Shown here in pieces: positions 20,368 through 28,557 of a stretch of 64,000 nucleotides of DNA (the stretch's first letter is position 1; every line of letters starts with the position of its first letter). This stretch comes from Polyangia bacterium (lineage in GTDB: Bacteria > Myxococcota_A > Polyangia > Nannocystales > Nannocystaceae): contig JAUHWG010000014.1 in NCBI GenBank assembly GCA_030424595.1, positions 1 to 64,000 on the forward strand. The letters run 5' to 3'. The notes under the pieces were generated by a model, which was not told the DNA's origin, made no database searches, and saw nothing but the letters and a program-made list of their open reading frames with translations. Position numbers and translations under genes: made by a program.

Positions 20368-20606
20368 CGTCCGAGCCCGCAGTGAGGCTACTCGGTGCGG
20401 CCGACGGATGCACGGCGTCGTCGAGCGGTCGCGTGTGTTGAGCGGTGGAGCGTGGCGAGAGGGAGCAGCGGACGCCTCAATCGCAGATGGCTGCGCTCGC
20501 GATCCGAGGGGCCCTCAGCGGTCGCGACGGACGTCGTCCCCCAGTGCGAGCCGGGCGACGTCCGATCGCTCGAAGCGCGAGAGCGCTCGGAGCGTTCACC
20601 ACAGGC
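20368..20606. other. intergenic region without recognised gene
   Basis: Short Arg/Ser-rich open frames on both strands look like shadows. This stretch would contain the promoter of the minus-strand Cys-rich lipoprotein. To the right it runs into the inverted-repeat element next to kbl. Confidence 0.4.
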
Positions 20607-20820
20607 GGCCACCTAGGCCTAAAGTAAGCGCTGGTGTGAAACCGCCCCCCAGTTCCGTGTAGAAGTGTACTCACGCGGACTTTTGCCGCCCGAGTTCTCG
20701 GGCGCGGGTGAGCGCTCACCCACACAAATGCAGCCGAAGCGCAAACCCCGTGTCACTGACGATTCTACGCGGGTTGTCTAGGAGGCCTCACAGCAGCGCT
20801 TATTTCAGGGCTAGGTGGCC
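20607..20820. repeat. MITE-like element with imperfect terminal inverted repeats, at kbl stop
   Basis: GGCCACCTAG at 20607-20616 is perfectly inverted at 20811-20820 (CTAGGTGGCC). Inside these, GCCTAAAGTAAGCGCTGGTG (20617-20636) is an imperfect inverse of the right end (CAGCAGCGCTTATTTCAGGG, 20791-20810), and the similarity continues inwards for about 50 bases (TTCTAC and GCAAA are mirrored). CTAG flanks both ends. The centre has a perfect 8-bp hairpin (CGCCCGAG/CTCGGGCG, 20687-20704) and the palindrome GGTGAGCGCTCACC (20707-20720). The right half (20707-20814) is the second copy of the repeat found at 377-484. No transposase frame is present. Confidence 0.75.
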
Positions 20821-22010
20821 GCGTTCGCGAGGACGCCGAGCTCTTCGCCGATCTTCGTGAAGGCGGCGATCGCCTGGTCGATCTGGGCGTCGCTGTGGAT
20901 CGCCGAGAGCTGGACGCGGATCCTCGCCTGGCCCTTGGGGACGACCGGGTACGAGAAGCCGATGACGTAGATCCCCTCGTCCAGGAGGCGGTCGGCCATC
21001 GTGTTGGCGAGGGTCGCGTCGCCGAGCATGATCGGGACGATCGGGTGGACGCCCTCCTTGATCGTGAACCCGGCCTGGGTCATCCCGGCGCGGAAGCGCA
21101 GGGTGTTGGCCTCCAGGCGATCGCGGAGCTCGGTCGAGGCGCTGAGGTGCTCCATGACCGAGAGCGTCGCGGCGACGATCGGCGGGGCGAGGGAGTTGGA
21201 GAAGAGGTAGGGCCGCGAGCGGTTGCGGAGAACGTCGATGATCTCTTGCCGGCCCGAGGTGGCCCCGCCGGAGGCGCCGCCTAAGGCCTTGCCGAAGGTC
21301 GTCGTGATCACGTCGACCCGGCCCATGCAGCCGCAGTGCTCGTGGGTCCCGCGGCCGGTCTTGCCGACAAAGCCCGTCGCGTGCGAGTCGTCGACCATGA
21401 CCATCGCCCCGTAGCGCTCGGCCAGGTCGCAGATCCGGTCGATCCTGGCGATCGTGCCGTCCATCGAGAAGACGCCGTCGGTGGCGATCATCCGCAGCCG
21501 CGCCCCTTGGGTCGCCTTCAGCTTCTCCTCGAGCTCGCCCATGTCGTCGTTGGCGAAGCGGTGGCGCTGGGCCTTGCACAGGCGGATGCCGTCGATGATC
21601 GAGGCGTGGTTGAGGGCGTCGGAGATGATCGCGTCGTCGGGCCCGAGGAGGGTCTCGAAGAGGCCGCCGTTCGCGTCAAAGCAGGAGGAGTAGAGGATCG
21701 TGTCGTCGGTGCCGAGGAAGCTCGAGACCTCGGCCTCGAGCTCCTTGTGGCGATCGAGCGTGCCGCAGATGAAGCGGACCGACGACATGCCAAAGCCGCG
21801 CTCATCGAGGGCCTTGCGGGCAGCGTCGACGGCGTGCGGGTGGTTGGAGAGGCCGAGGTAGTTGTTGGCGCAGAAGTTGATGACCTGGCGGCCGCCGACC
21901 TCGATCGAGGCGCTCTGCGGCGACGTAATGATCCGCTCGTGCTTGTAGAGGCCGGCCTCGCTAATCTCGTCGAGGATGGCTTGGTAGTGGTCCTTGGCTT
22001 GCTCGAACAT
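20811..22010 (-). CDS. kbl: glycine C-acetyltransferase (2-amino-3-ketobutyrate CoA ligase)
   Basis: Kbl is the PLP enzyme that cleaves 2-amino-3-ketobutyrate with CoA to glycine and acetyl-CoA, the second step of threonine breakdown. The 399 residues match the family. NFCANNYLGLSNHP is near residue 45. DDSHATGFVGKTGRGTHEH holds the PLP-contacting Asp/His, and the PLP Lys is in TTFGKALGGASGG. Its upstream neighbour on the same strand, 88 bases away, is threonine dehydrogenase, which makes its substrate. The TAG stop is part of the CTAG border of a repeat element. Confidence 0.96.
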   Translation of the reverse strand: MFEQAKDHYQAILDEISEAGLYKHERIITSPQSASIEVGGRQVINFCANNYLGLSNHPHAVDAARKALDERGFGMSSVRFICGTLDRHKELEAEVSSFLGTDDTILYSSCFDANGGLFETLLGPDDAIISDALNHASIIDGIRLCKAQRHRFANDDMGELEEKLKATQGARLRMIATDGVFSMDGTIARIDRICDLAERYGAMVMVDDSHATGFVGKTGRGTHEHCGCMGRVDVITTTFGKALGGASGGATSGRQEIIDVLRNRSRPYLFSNSLAPPIVAATLSVMEHLSASTELRDRLEANTLRFRAGMTQAGFTIKEGVHPIVPIMLGDATLANTMADRLLDEGIYVIGFSYPVVPKGQARIRVQLSAIHSDAQIDQAIAAFTKIGEELGVLANAAT

Positions 22011-22098
22011 CGCGGGCTCTCTGCTGCGTCGGGGTTTGTCGGCGGTCGGCGGGCCCAGCTTGTGGGCGCGTAGGGGAGCTTTCGGGGGGCGGCCGGGT

Positions 22099-23049
22099 CT
22101 ACGTGGCGGTCGCGATCTCTCGGACCAGCGCCTTGACCTCGGGGAGGAGGGCGGCCGTCATCTGGTCGAGGTCGTACTCGGGGGACCAGCCCCAGTCGGC
22201 GCGGGCGAGGCTGTCGTCGAGGGCGTCCGGCCAGGAGTCGAGGATCGCCTGACGGGCGGGGTCGGGGGCGAAGGTGATCGACACCTCCGGCAGCGCCTGC
22301 ATCACCGAGTCGGCGATCTCCTGGGCGGTCGGCGAGAAGGCCGCGATGTTGTAGACGGAGCGGCTGAGCTGCTCGCGGGGGCAGGCTGCGAGCTCGGCGA
22401 GGGCCCGGATCCCGTCGGGCATGTACATCATCGGGATCCGCGTGTCGGGCCGGCAAAAGGCCTCGTAGCTGCCGCTGCGGAGGCCCTCGATGTACATCAG
22501 CGGGGCGTAGTCGGAGGTGCCGCCGCCGGGGAGGGTCGCCGAGATCAAGCCGGGGAAGCGGACCGCGCGGAAGTCGACGCCGTAGCGGCGGTGGTAGTAG
22601 GCGCCCAGGAGCTCGCCGGAGACCTTGGTGATCCCGTACATCGTCGTCGGCAGGAGCGGGACCTCGTCGGGGACAGGCGAGGGGAGGCCGGGCCCGAAGA
22701 CGGCGATCGTGCTGGTGAAGAGGAGGCGCTCGACGCCGTGGGCGCGGCAGCCCTCGAGGATGTTGAACGTCCCCGTCTGGTTGACGGCGTAGGCGAGCTG
22801 GGGCCGGGTCTCGCCCCGGGCGCTGAGGAGCGCGGCCAGGTGGAAGATCCACTCCGGCTTGATCTCGCCCAGGAGCGCGTCGATCATCGCCGGATCCGTG
22901 ACGTCGAGCCTGTGCCAGGGGAGGTCCGAATCGGCCCCTGCAGGACGCTCGATGACGTCGCTCCCGTGGACCTCATGGCCCTGCCCCCGGAGGCGTCGAA
23001 TAAGATCGAGCCCGACCTGCCCACCTGCTCCCGTGACGAGGATCTTCAT
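22099..23049 (-). CDS. tdh: SDR-type L-threonine 3-dehydrogenase
   Basis: This enzyme oxidises L-threonine to 2-amino-3-ketobutyrate with NAD. It is the extended SDR (GalE-like) type, not the zinc MDR type. The N-terminal KILVTGAGGQVGLDL binds NAD, the catalytic Tyr/Lys are in MYGITKVSGE, and RFPGLIS, PDGIRALAEL and SVYNIAAFSPTA are typical of the Thr-DH subfamily. The ATG at 23049 places the Rossmann strand at residue 2; another ATG six codons upstream is possible. It is followed by kbl on the same strand, giving a complete threonine-to-glycine path. Confidence 0.93.
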   Translation of the reverse strand: MKILVTGAGGQVGLDLIRRLRGQGHEVHGSDVIERPAGADSDLPWHRLDVTDPAMIDALLGEIKPEWIFHLAALLSARGETRPQLAYAVNQTGTFNILEGCRAHGVERLLFTSTIAVFGPGLPSPVPDEVPLLPTTMYGITKVSGELLGAYYHRRYGVDFRAVRFPGLISATLPGGGTSDYAPLMYIEGLRSGSYEAFCRPDTRIPMMYMPDGIRALAELAACPREQLSRSVYNIAAFSPTAQEIADSVMQALPEVSITFAPDPARQAILDSWPDALDDSLARADWGWSPEYDLDQMTAALLPEVKALVREIATAT

Positions 23050-23232
23050 GCGATGTGTCGGTATCATCGCGGATCGCGTGGAGCGCTCGCAAGGGGGAGC
23101 GCCGCTCAGGGCTGAGCTGCGGCGAGAGGAGGCCCACGTCGTCGGCCGGTCTGGCCCCGGCTCGGACCACGGCGATCGCGCGAGAGGTCCTGGATGCCCG
23201 CCTCGCCGCCTCGCCGCCTCGCCGCTGGCGAG

Positions 23233-24468
23233 CTACCACTCGTTGAAGATCGGGATCTCGCAGCCGAAGCGGAGGCCGCTGATCGTCAGGTTGCCCTGGA
23301 CGGCGATCAGCTCGGTGGCGAAGGAGCCGGGGAAGTCCGCGCAGCTGGCGGGCATCAGGATCATCCCCTCGCCCTGGCCCACCTTCACCAGCTGTGCGTT
23401 GGCGGGGGTGAGCTTGTAGGTGCCCCCGTTGGGCTTGACCAGGAGGTTGACGCACTGGAGGCCGATCTCGGTCAGGCCCTCCATCGTTCCCCAGCCGCCA
23501 GCGCTCATCAGGAAGGGGCTCTCCGGCGGGCACTTGACCGAGAAGTTCTCTGGCGCCTCGGGGGGAATGCCGACGAACCCGTCAGAGTAGAGGACCGGTC
23601 CGGTAGGGGCCAGGCGGAAGGTGCCCATTCCGACAGGCTCGATCGTCACGTCGGAGCATCGGGAGCCGAGCTGGGCGACGAAGAGGCCGTCGAAGGTCCC
23701 GTCGAGCCCGGTGAGGACGCCGTCGCAGAACACATCCGACTCGGCGCCGTTCTCTTCGCCAAGGACGGCCGAGAGGCCGCCGTAGAGGATGTCGATGAGA
23801 TCCGGCGGCGGTACGCAGAGCGATGTGCAATCGTCGAGGTCGTCTTCGTCGCCGTCGTCGCAGATCTCGCCGACGTCGGGCACACCGTTGCCACACTTCT
23901 CGAGGGCGCACTGGGACGAGCAGCCGTCGCCGCCGTCTGTGTTGCCGTCGTCGCACTCCTCCTCCGGGCCCAGCTTGCCGTCGCCGCAGACGTTGGGCAG
24001 GCATCCTAGGGTGCACCAGGCGTCGTCTCCGTTGAGATCGCCGTCGTCGCACAGCTCGGAGTCTAGGTTGAGGATCCCGTCGCCGCAGGCCGGCAGGGTG
24101 CAGAGGTTGGTGCAGCCATCGTCATCGACGGCGTTGCCGTCGTCGCACTCCTCGTCGGGGTTCTTCGCCCCGTCGCCGCAGTAGGCCTCGGGCATCCCCG
24201 TGTCGTCTTCGGTCTCGCCGTCGGTCTCGCCGTCGGTCTCGCCGTCGGTCTCGCCGTCGGTCACGACGCCGGTCGCCGTCGCCGGCTCAGTCGTGCCGGT
24301 GACGCTGGCGGTCGGGTCGACGCCCGTGGTCGAGCTCTCGCCGACGCTCATGTCCGTCGACGTGCTGGTGTCACTCTCGCCGGTGGGATCGACGTAGTAG
24401 GGGTTTGTCGAGACGCACCCGCCGCACAGGGCGAGCACGGGGACCCAAGGGTGTCGACCTATGCGCAT
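23233..24468 (-). CDS. lipoprotein with four Cys-rich repeats and conserved C-terminal domain
   Basis: This is a 411-residue exported lipoprotein. The signal ends in LCGGC (Cys18), followed by VSTNPYYVDPTGES. A Thr/Asp/Gly/Glu linker includes four tandem DGET units. Four Cys-rich repeats (about 96-220) have the CGDG..ECDDGN..DGC pattern. The C-terminal 180 residues form a domain also found in the lipoprotein at 25215-26186: both have CPP.(S/A)P, a GGW motif and LQCVNL. The two are paralogs about 750 bases apart on the same strand. Function is unknown. Confidence 0.82.
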   Translation of the reverse strand: MRIGRHPWVPVLALCGGCVSTNPYYVDPTGESDTSTSTDMSVGESSTTGVDPTASVTGTTEPATATGVVTDGETDGETDGETDGETEDDTGMPEAYCGDGAKNPDEECDDGNAVDDDGCTNLCTLPACGDGILNLDSELCDDGDLNGDDAWCTLGCLPNVCGDGKLGPEEECDDGNTDGGDGCSSQCALEKCGNGVPDVGEICDDGDEDDLDDCTSLCVPPPDLIDILYGGLSAVLGEENGAESDVFCDGVLTGLDGTFDGLFVAQLGSRCSDVTIEPVGMGTFRLAPTGPVLYSDGFVGIPPEAPENFSVKCPPESPFLMSAGGWGTMEGLTEIGLQCVNLLVKPNGGTYKLTPANAQLVKVGQGEGMILMPASCADFPGSFATELIAVQGNLTISGLRFGCEIPIFNEW

Positions 24469-24508
24469 GCTCCGAGCGTAGCAGGCGGCCCTGACCCCGC
24501 CCAGGTGG

Positions 24509-24529
24509 AAGCGCTATCATCCAGCGCTT
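24509..24529. promoter_or_regulatory. 7-bp inverted repeat upstream of lipoprotein gene
   Basis: AAGCGCT and AGCGCTT form a perfect inverted repeat with a 7-base spacer, 41-61 bases upstream of the minus-strand lipoprotein start at 24468. Position and symmetry suit a regulator binding site or promoter-proximal hairpin. The regulator is unknown. Confidence 0.3.
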
Positions 24530-24610
24530 TGCGGGCATTGCATGCAGATTTCGCAGCTCTGCGAGTTCTGCTGCAGGGTCTGTGGGGGCCGGTCGGGGTC
24601 AATGGGGAGG

Positions 24611-24740
24611 TCACGCATCCGCGGGGTCGGCCTCCTCGACGTCATCTCCATCGTCGCACTCTTCGACCCCTTCGACCCCCTCCTGGATAATGCCATCACC
24701 GCAGACCGCTGTGGTGCACACATTCGAGAGAGTCCAGCTG
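24611..24740 (-). pseudogene. remnant of Cys-rich-repeat protein
   Basis: The minus-strand frame reads VCTTAVCGDGIIQEGVEG, then VEECDDGDDVEEADPADA and a stop. This is a recognisable single unit of the CGDG..ECDDG repeat of the neighbouring lipoproteins, but with no signal peptide, start or further repeats. It lies between two intact paralogous lipoproteins, so it is probably the leftover of a third. Confidence 0.6.
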
Positions 24741-24756
24741 GGGGGCCTCCTGAGGC

Positions 24757-24835
24757 TCAGATGCCCTGCGGGGATCGAAAGAGTCCCTGCGGATCGTAGC
24801 GGGCCTTGACCTCGGCGAGGCGGGGATAGGGCCTC
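24757..24835 (-). pseudogene. C-terminal remnant of BBE-type FAD-linked oxidoreductase
   Basis: The minus strand encodes PYPRLAEVKARYDPQGLF followed by RSPQGI and a TGA stop. This matches the extreme C-terminus of berberine-bridge-type FAD oxidoreductases (Y-x-RL-x-x-VK-x-x-YDP-x-x-xF). Nothing of the FAD domain remains upstream. The fragment ends where a plus-strand LysR remnant begins. Confidence 0.65.
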
Positions 24836-25030
24836 GGCATCGCGCCCCTTCCGCTGGTGATGGCGCGGGAGTCCATGGAGCAGGGCCATCTTCAGCGGGT
24901 CCTCGCTCCGTGGCATCCGAAGTCGGTCCAAATCTACGCGATCTACCCGAGCAAGCGCTATCTCACCGCCAAGGTGCGAGGCTTCGTCGAGCTCGCCGCG
25001 CAGGCCTTCTCCAATGCGACCTCGAGGTGA
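24830..25030 (+). pseudogene. C-terminal remnant of LysR-family regulator
   Basis: The plus-strand frame after a TAG at 24827-24829 reads GLGIAPLPLVMARESMEQGH, continues with LQRVLAPWHPKSVQIYAIYP, then SKRYLTAKVRGFVEL and a TGA stop. This is the effector-domain end of a LysR regulator; compare IYAVYPSRRYLVSKVRVFLDF in the intact LysR at 41590-42483. The DNA-binding half is missing. Confidence 0.75.
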
Positions 25031-25214
25031 TCCTGAGCTCAGCCCTCGGCCGGGACGTTGCGTTCCGGGGCCTGTGGCCCCGGTGCGCTCGCGGAGGATG
25101 ACGTGGCGATCACTGGTCCTCTCGCCAGGCCGAGCAGCGCCGAGAAGAGCGACACGATAAGCTGGTCTTGCTCGGCGCTCCGCGAGCGATCGACACCCTC
25201 CGCGGCTGCGCCGA

Positions 25215-26186
25215 CTAGATGCCGAGGTCGGGCTCGGAGCAGAGGACCTCCAAGCCGCTCACGCCGAAGTCCGACGTGTGGACGACGAAGTCCGCGGCGA
25301 AGGTGCCAGCGTACTCGTCGCAGCCGACGTGCGGCTGCTCGATGCCCCAATCCTTGTAGCCGCCGAACGGCTCCTGGAGGTTCTCGTAGAGAATCTGGTA
25401 GCCGTCTTGTTCGGGCATGAGCACGAGGTTGACGCACTGGAGCTCGATCAGGGTCAACTCCGTCTCGTTCGCCCAGCCGCCGACGCCGACCAGAGCGGGG
25501 GCGTCCGGGGGACATTGGGGCGCCCAGCTTTCGTCGGCGATCGCCTCTGAGCCGATGTAATCGCCGTAGAGAACGGGGCCGACGGGATCGACCTCGAAGA
25601 CGCCATCGGCGATATGGACGAAGTCGAAGTCCTGACAGAGGAACTTGACCCGGAGGAGCCCGATCTCGGGGTCTCCCGCGATCGAGATCCCCGTCAGCAG
25701 TCCTGGGCAGAGGCCGGGCTTTGGGTCTAGCCCCGGGTAGCCGAGCAACTCCGAGATGCCTGCGGGCAAGAGACCCTCCAGCGACGGGGGGGGCAGGCAT
25801 GCGACGGTGCACTCGTCTTCGTCTTCGTTGCCGTCGTCGCAGACTTCGCCTGGGTTCACCTCGCCGTCGCCGCAGAAGGCGGCGGGCATGGTCGTGTTGC
25901 CGGTGTCATCGCCGGTGTCCGTCGTCACCGCCCCGCTGCTCCCTTCGGAGGTGGTGCTGGTGCTGGTGCTGACGCTCGTGCCGACGCCGGTGCTGGGATC
26001 GTCGGTGTCGGGAGCGCCGGTGCTCCCCTCCGTCGTCGCGACGCTCGTCGACGAGCCGCTAGCGGTCATCGTCGGGTCTTCCGAGGTCGAAGAGCTCGCG
26101 CCTGTGGGATCGACATAGAAGGGGTTGTCGTTCACGCAGCCGCCGAGGGCGAGCGCCGCGAACCCACACGCTAAGGAATATTTCAT
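25215..26186 (-). CDS. lipoprotein paralog with one Cys-rich repeat
   Basis: This is a 323-residue exported lipoprotein. The ATG at 26186 is chosen because it gives a classical signal with Cys17 in ALGGC, followed by VNDNPFYVDPTGAS, nearly the same as in the lipoprotein at 23233-24468. A Ser/Thr linker (about 33-100) and one Cys-rich repeat (CGDGEVNPGEVCDDGN) lead into the same C-terminal domain (CPPDAP, VGGWANETELT, LQCVNLVLMPE). It is a shortened paralog of its neighbour. Between them lie gene remnants. Confidence 0.82.
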   Translation of the reverse strand: MKYSLACGFAALALGGCVNDNPFYVDPTGASSSTSEDPTMTASGSSTSVATTEGSTGAPDTDDPSTGVGTSVSTSTSTTSEGSSGAVTTDTGDDTGNTTMPAAFCGDGEVNPGEVCDDGNEDEDECTVACLPPPSLEGLLPAGISELLGYPGLDPKPGLCPGLLTGISIAGDPEIGLLRVKFLCQDFDFVHIADGVFEVDPVGPVLYGDYIGSEAIADESWAPQCPPDAPALVGVGGWANETELTLIELQCVNLVLMPEQDGYQILYENLQEPFGGYKDWGIEQPHVGCDEYAGTFAADFVVHTSDFGVSGLEVLCSEPDLGI

Positions 26187-26634
26187 AAGGGGCAGGTTAG
26201 CATCGCGCAGCGCCGGCGGACAGCGAGGATCACCGCGAGCACTGGCAGATTCGGGGCGCTGTCCTCGGCCGGCTGCGCTGCCTGGCGCTCCAGACTTCGC
26301 TCTGGAACGCGCGCGGGGAGCCTTCGGCGGAGGTCCTGGCGGATGCCTCGTCGCTCGTCGCTCGTCGCCGAGGGCAGCAGTGCGACCCGCATGAGCGGCG
26401 TTCGGTCGTCGCCGACGATACGGTCGGCGCGGGCCCGCGATGTCCACGGCGGCTCCCTAGCCGGAGAGCCAGAGTCCCCGCGGCTCGCGCGAGGTCGGTG
26501 GCGTCTGCGAGGTGAGGGCGGCTTGGCAGAGACGGCGCTGTGCCGTCTCGTACCGCGAGGTTCAGCGGAGCTGAGGGGAAGGTGGGGGGCCGGTGAGAGC
26601 CGGAGAGAGCGCTAGGGACCCCTGCCACGGCCTC
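26187..26634. other. intergenic region without recognised gene
   Basis: Arg/Ser/Pro-rich frames on both strands look like shadows. The region contains the 5' region of the minus-strand lipoprotein and the 3' flank of the phosphatase gene. I see no clear hairpin with a T-run. Confidence 0.4.
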
Positions 26635-28308
26635 TTAGATGTCCACCTCAGGGCTCGTGCGGAAGAAGGCGTTGTGCTCCGGGCCCTGGAAGCGGCGGTA
26701 GTCGATCGCCCAGGGGATGGCCCGGGTCTCGCCGTCGCGGCTGGTGATCGTCAGGGCCATCGGCCGGACGTCGCGGTAGTTCGAGTCGCTCGGGATGTCG
26801 TCGTTGGCGACGCCGCCGGCGGAGAAGAGGGTGAAGAGGCGGATGTCCTCGTCGCGGTAGACCGAGGCGAACCCGGCGTTGATCTTCTCGTGGCCGCGCA
26901 CCAGCGTGTTGCAGTCGATGCTGCCCATGAACTTGCGGAACTGCCGGCGGCCGAAGGCGAAGCGCGCGCTGGCGTTTTGCAGATCGCTCGGGATGTACTC
27001 GGCCGTGCTCGGATCGCTCCAGAGCATCTGGAAGCGGACCTCCTTGTCGTTGAGGCTCGAGAGGTCGCGCCAGCTCTCGGCGATGAGCGAGTCGCGGGGG
27101 ATCCCGGCGTGGACGAAGAGGAGCTGATCGAAGATCAGCATGTTCGGCATCGCGTCGAAGAAGCGGAGGTAGCGGGCGAAGACGTCGTCGGGGACCAGCG
27201 ACGAGAGCGAGTGGTAGGCCTCGGCCGGGCGGACACCAGCGTGGATCTTGCCCTGGTACTCGATGTAGTACTCGTGATTACCCCGGAGGACGTAGACGTG
27301 ATCGGGGACCGAGAGGAAGAGGTTGAGGACGGCCCGCATCACCCCGTTGTAGGAGAAGCGGCCGCGGTCGATGTAGTCGCCGAGGAGCACCAGGCGGACG
27401 TCCGGGTTGTTCTCCGGATCCGCGCGGAAGCGGCGGACCTTGTTCATGAAGTCCGACTGGAGGATCGCCGCCTTGAGGTTGGAGTAGCAGCCGTGGAGGT
27501 CGCCGAGGACGATAAGCTCGTAGTCCCGGCCGGGCTTGGAGGGGACGACGTAGACGTGGCCGTCGAGGAATTCCTCGCCGCCGGCGAAGTCGGTGACGTG
27601 GCGGTGGCCCGCCAGGGTGCCGCCGCCCTTGGCCCGCTGGGCGTTGAAGGTCTTCTCGGCGCGCTCGATGAGCTTGAGGTCGGCCGCCATCTGGGCGCGG
27701 ATCCGGGTCGGATCCGAGGAGTAGTGGTGCTCTAGCTTCTCGAAGAAGGGATGGTTCTTCGCCTTCGGCTCCAGCGTCGCCGGTCGGTCGAGGGCGATCC
27801 CCAGCCCCTCGAGAGCGCTCTCGTCGATCAGGATCTCCGCGCCCAAGAGCTCGGCCAGCTGGTTGCGGAAGGCGACCTCGGAGGGGTGGAGCTCGCCGTC
27901 GGCGGCGATGAACTCGTCGACCGTGTCCATCAGCGAGCGGCGGTTGCCCTCGTCGAGCTCGCCGAGGCGCTCGTAGCAGCCGAGCATCAGCCGCGAGCGG
28001 ACGAACTCCTCCGAATTCTCGCCGTCCGCGACCGCCTCGTGGAGCAGCTCCTTGACCTCCCGCTCGATCTCCTGGAAGCGCTCGAGGTAGTGGTTGTGCT
28101 GGTTTTCGATCCGCTCGTAGCGGACCTCGGCGCTCATCGGCCCGAGGGCGTCGATCCGCTGGGTGACGATCGTCCGCAGGTAGGCCCGGATGAACGCCTT
28201 CTCGGTCAGATCAAACTCGGTGTCGATATAGCCGCAGGTCGTCAGGTAGTAGATGATCGCGTCGATCTGTTGCTCGGCGACGGCGGGATCGGGGCTGAGT
28301 TGGATCAT
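26635..28308 (-). CDS. PPP-family serine/threonine phosphatase with N-terminal TerB-like helical domain
   Basis: This is a 557-residue predicted metallophosphatase. The catalytic part has the PPP signature in order: GDLHG (269-273), GDYIDRG (310-316), GNHEYY (343-348), His400 in FVHAGIP and RGHEK near 478. These bind two metal ions and hydrolyse phospho-Ser/Thr in the family. The first 180 residues are helical and acidic and contain DTVDEFIAADGELHPSE, reminiscent of TerB/DjlA-type domains. The ATG at 28308 has GGAG ten bases upstream. It is divergent from the unknown gene at 28558. Myxobacteria are rich in Ser/Thr kinases, so protein dephosphorylation is a reasonable role. Confidence 0.85.
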   Translation of the reverse strand: MIQLSPDPAVAEQQIDAIIYYLTTCGYIDTEFDLTEKAFIRAYLRTIVTQRIDALGPMSAEVRYERIENQHNHYLERFQEIEREVKELLHEAVADGENSEEFVRSRLMLGCYERLGELDEGNRRSLMDTVDEFIAADGELHPSEVAFRNQLAELLGAEILIDESALEGLGIALDRPATLEPKAKNHPFFEKLEHHYSSDPTRIRAQMAADLKLIERAEKTFNAQRAKGGGTLAGHRHVTDFAGGEEFLDGHVYVVPSKPGRDYELIVLGDLHGCYSNLKAAILQSDFMNKVRRFRADPENNPDVRLVLLGDYIDRGRFSYNGVMRAVLNLFLSVPDHVYVLRGNHEYYIEYQGKIHAGVRPAEAYHSLSSLVPDDVFARYLRFFDAMPNMLIFDQLLFVHAGIPRDSLIAESWRDLSSLNDKEVRFQMLWSDPSTAEYIPSDLQNASARFAFGRRQFRKFMGSIDCNTLVRGHEKINAGFASVYRDEDIRLFTLFSAGGVANDDIPSDSNYRDVRPMALTITSRDGETRAIPWAIDYRRFQGPEHNAFFRTSPEVDI

Positions 28309-28557
28309 GGGAGCTCCGGGAGCGCGGCAGAATTCCACAGGGTGGGGGCAAGTGGCCTCGAAGGGGCCCCGTGCGGCGGCGCCAGGATACCCTGCCGGGA
28401 AGCTCCAGAGCCCGCTGAAGTGGCTCCTGAGGGGGACTAGGGGCACTTTCGCGCCGAACAGGGAGGCCCCGCCCCGAGCTGCGCGACCTCGCGACCCGGG
28501 GTTGCGAGGCTGCACCAAAGGGTGGAGCTTGGCGTCGATCTTGGGTAGTTTTGATGC

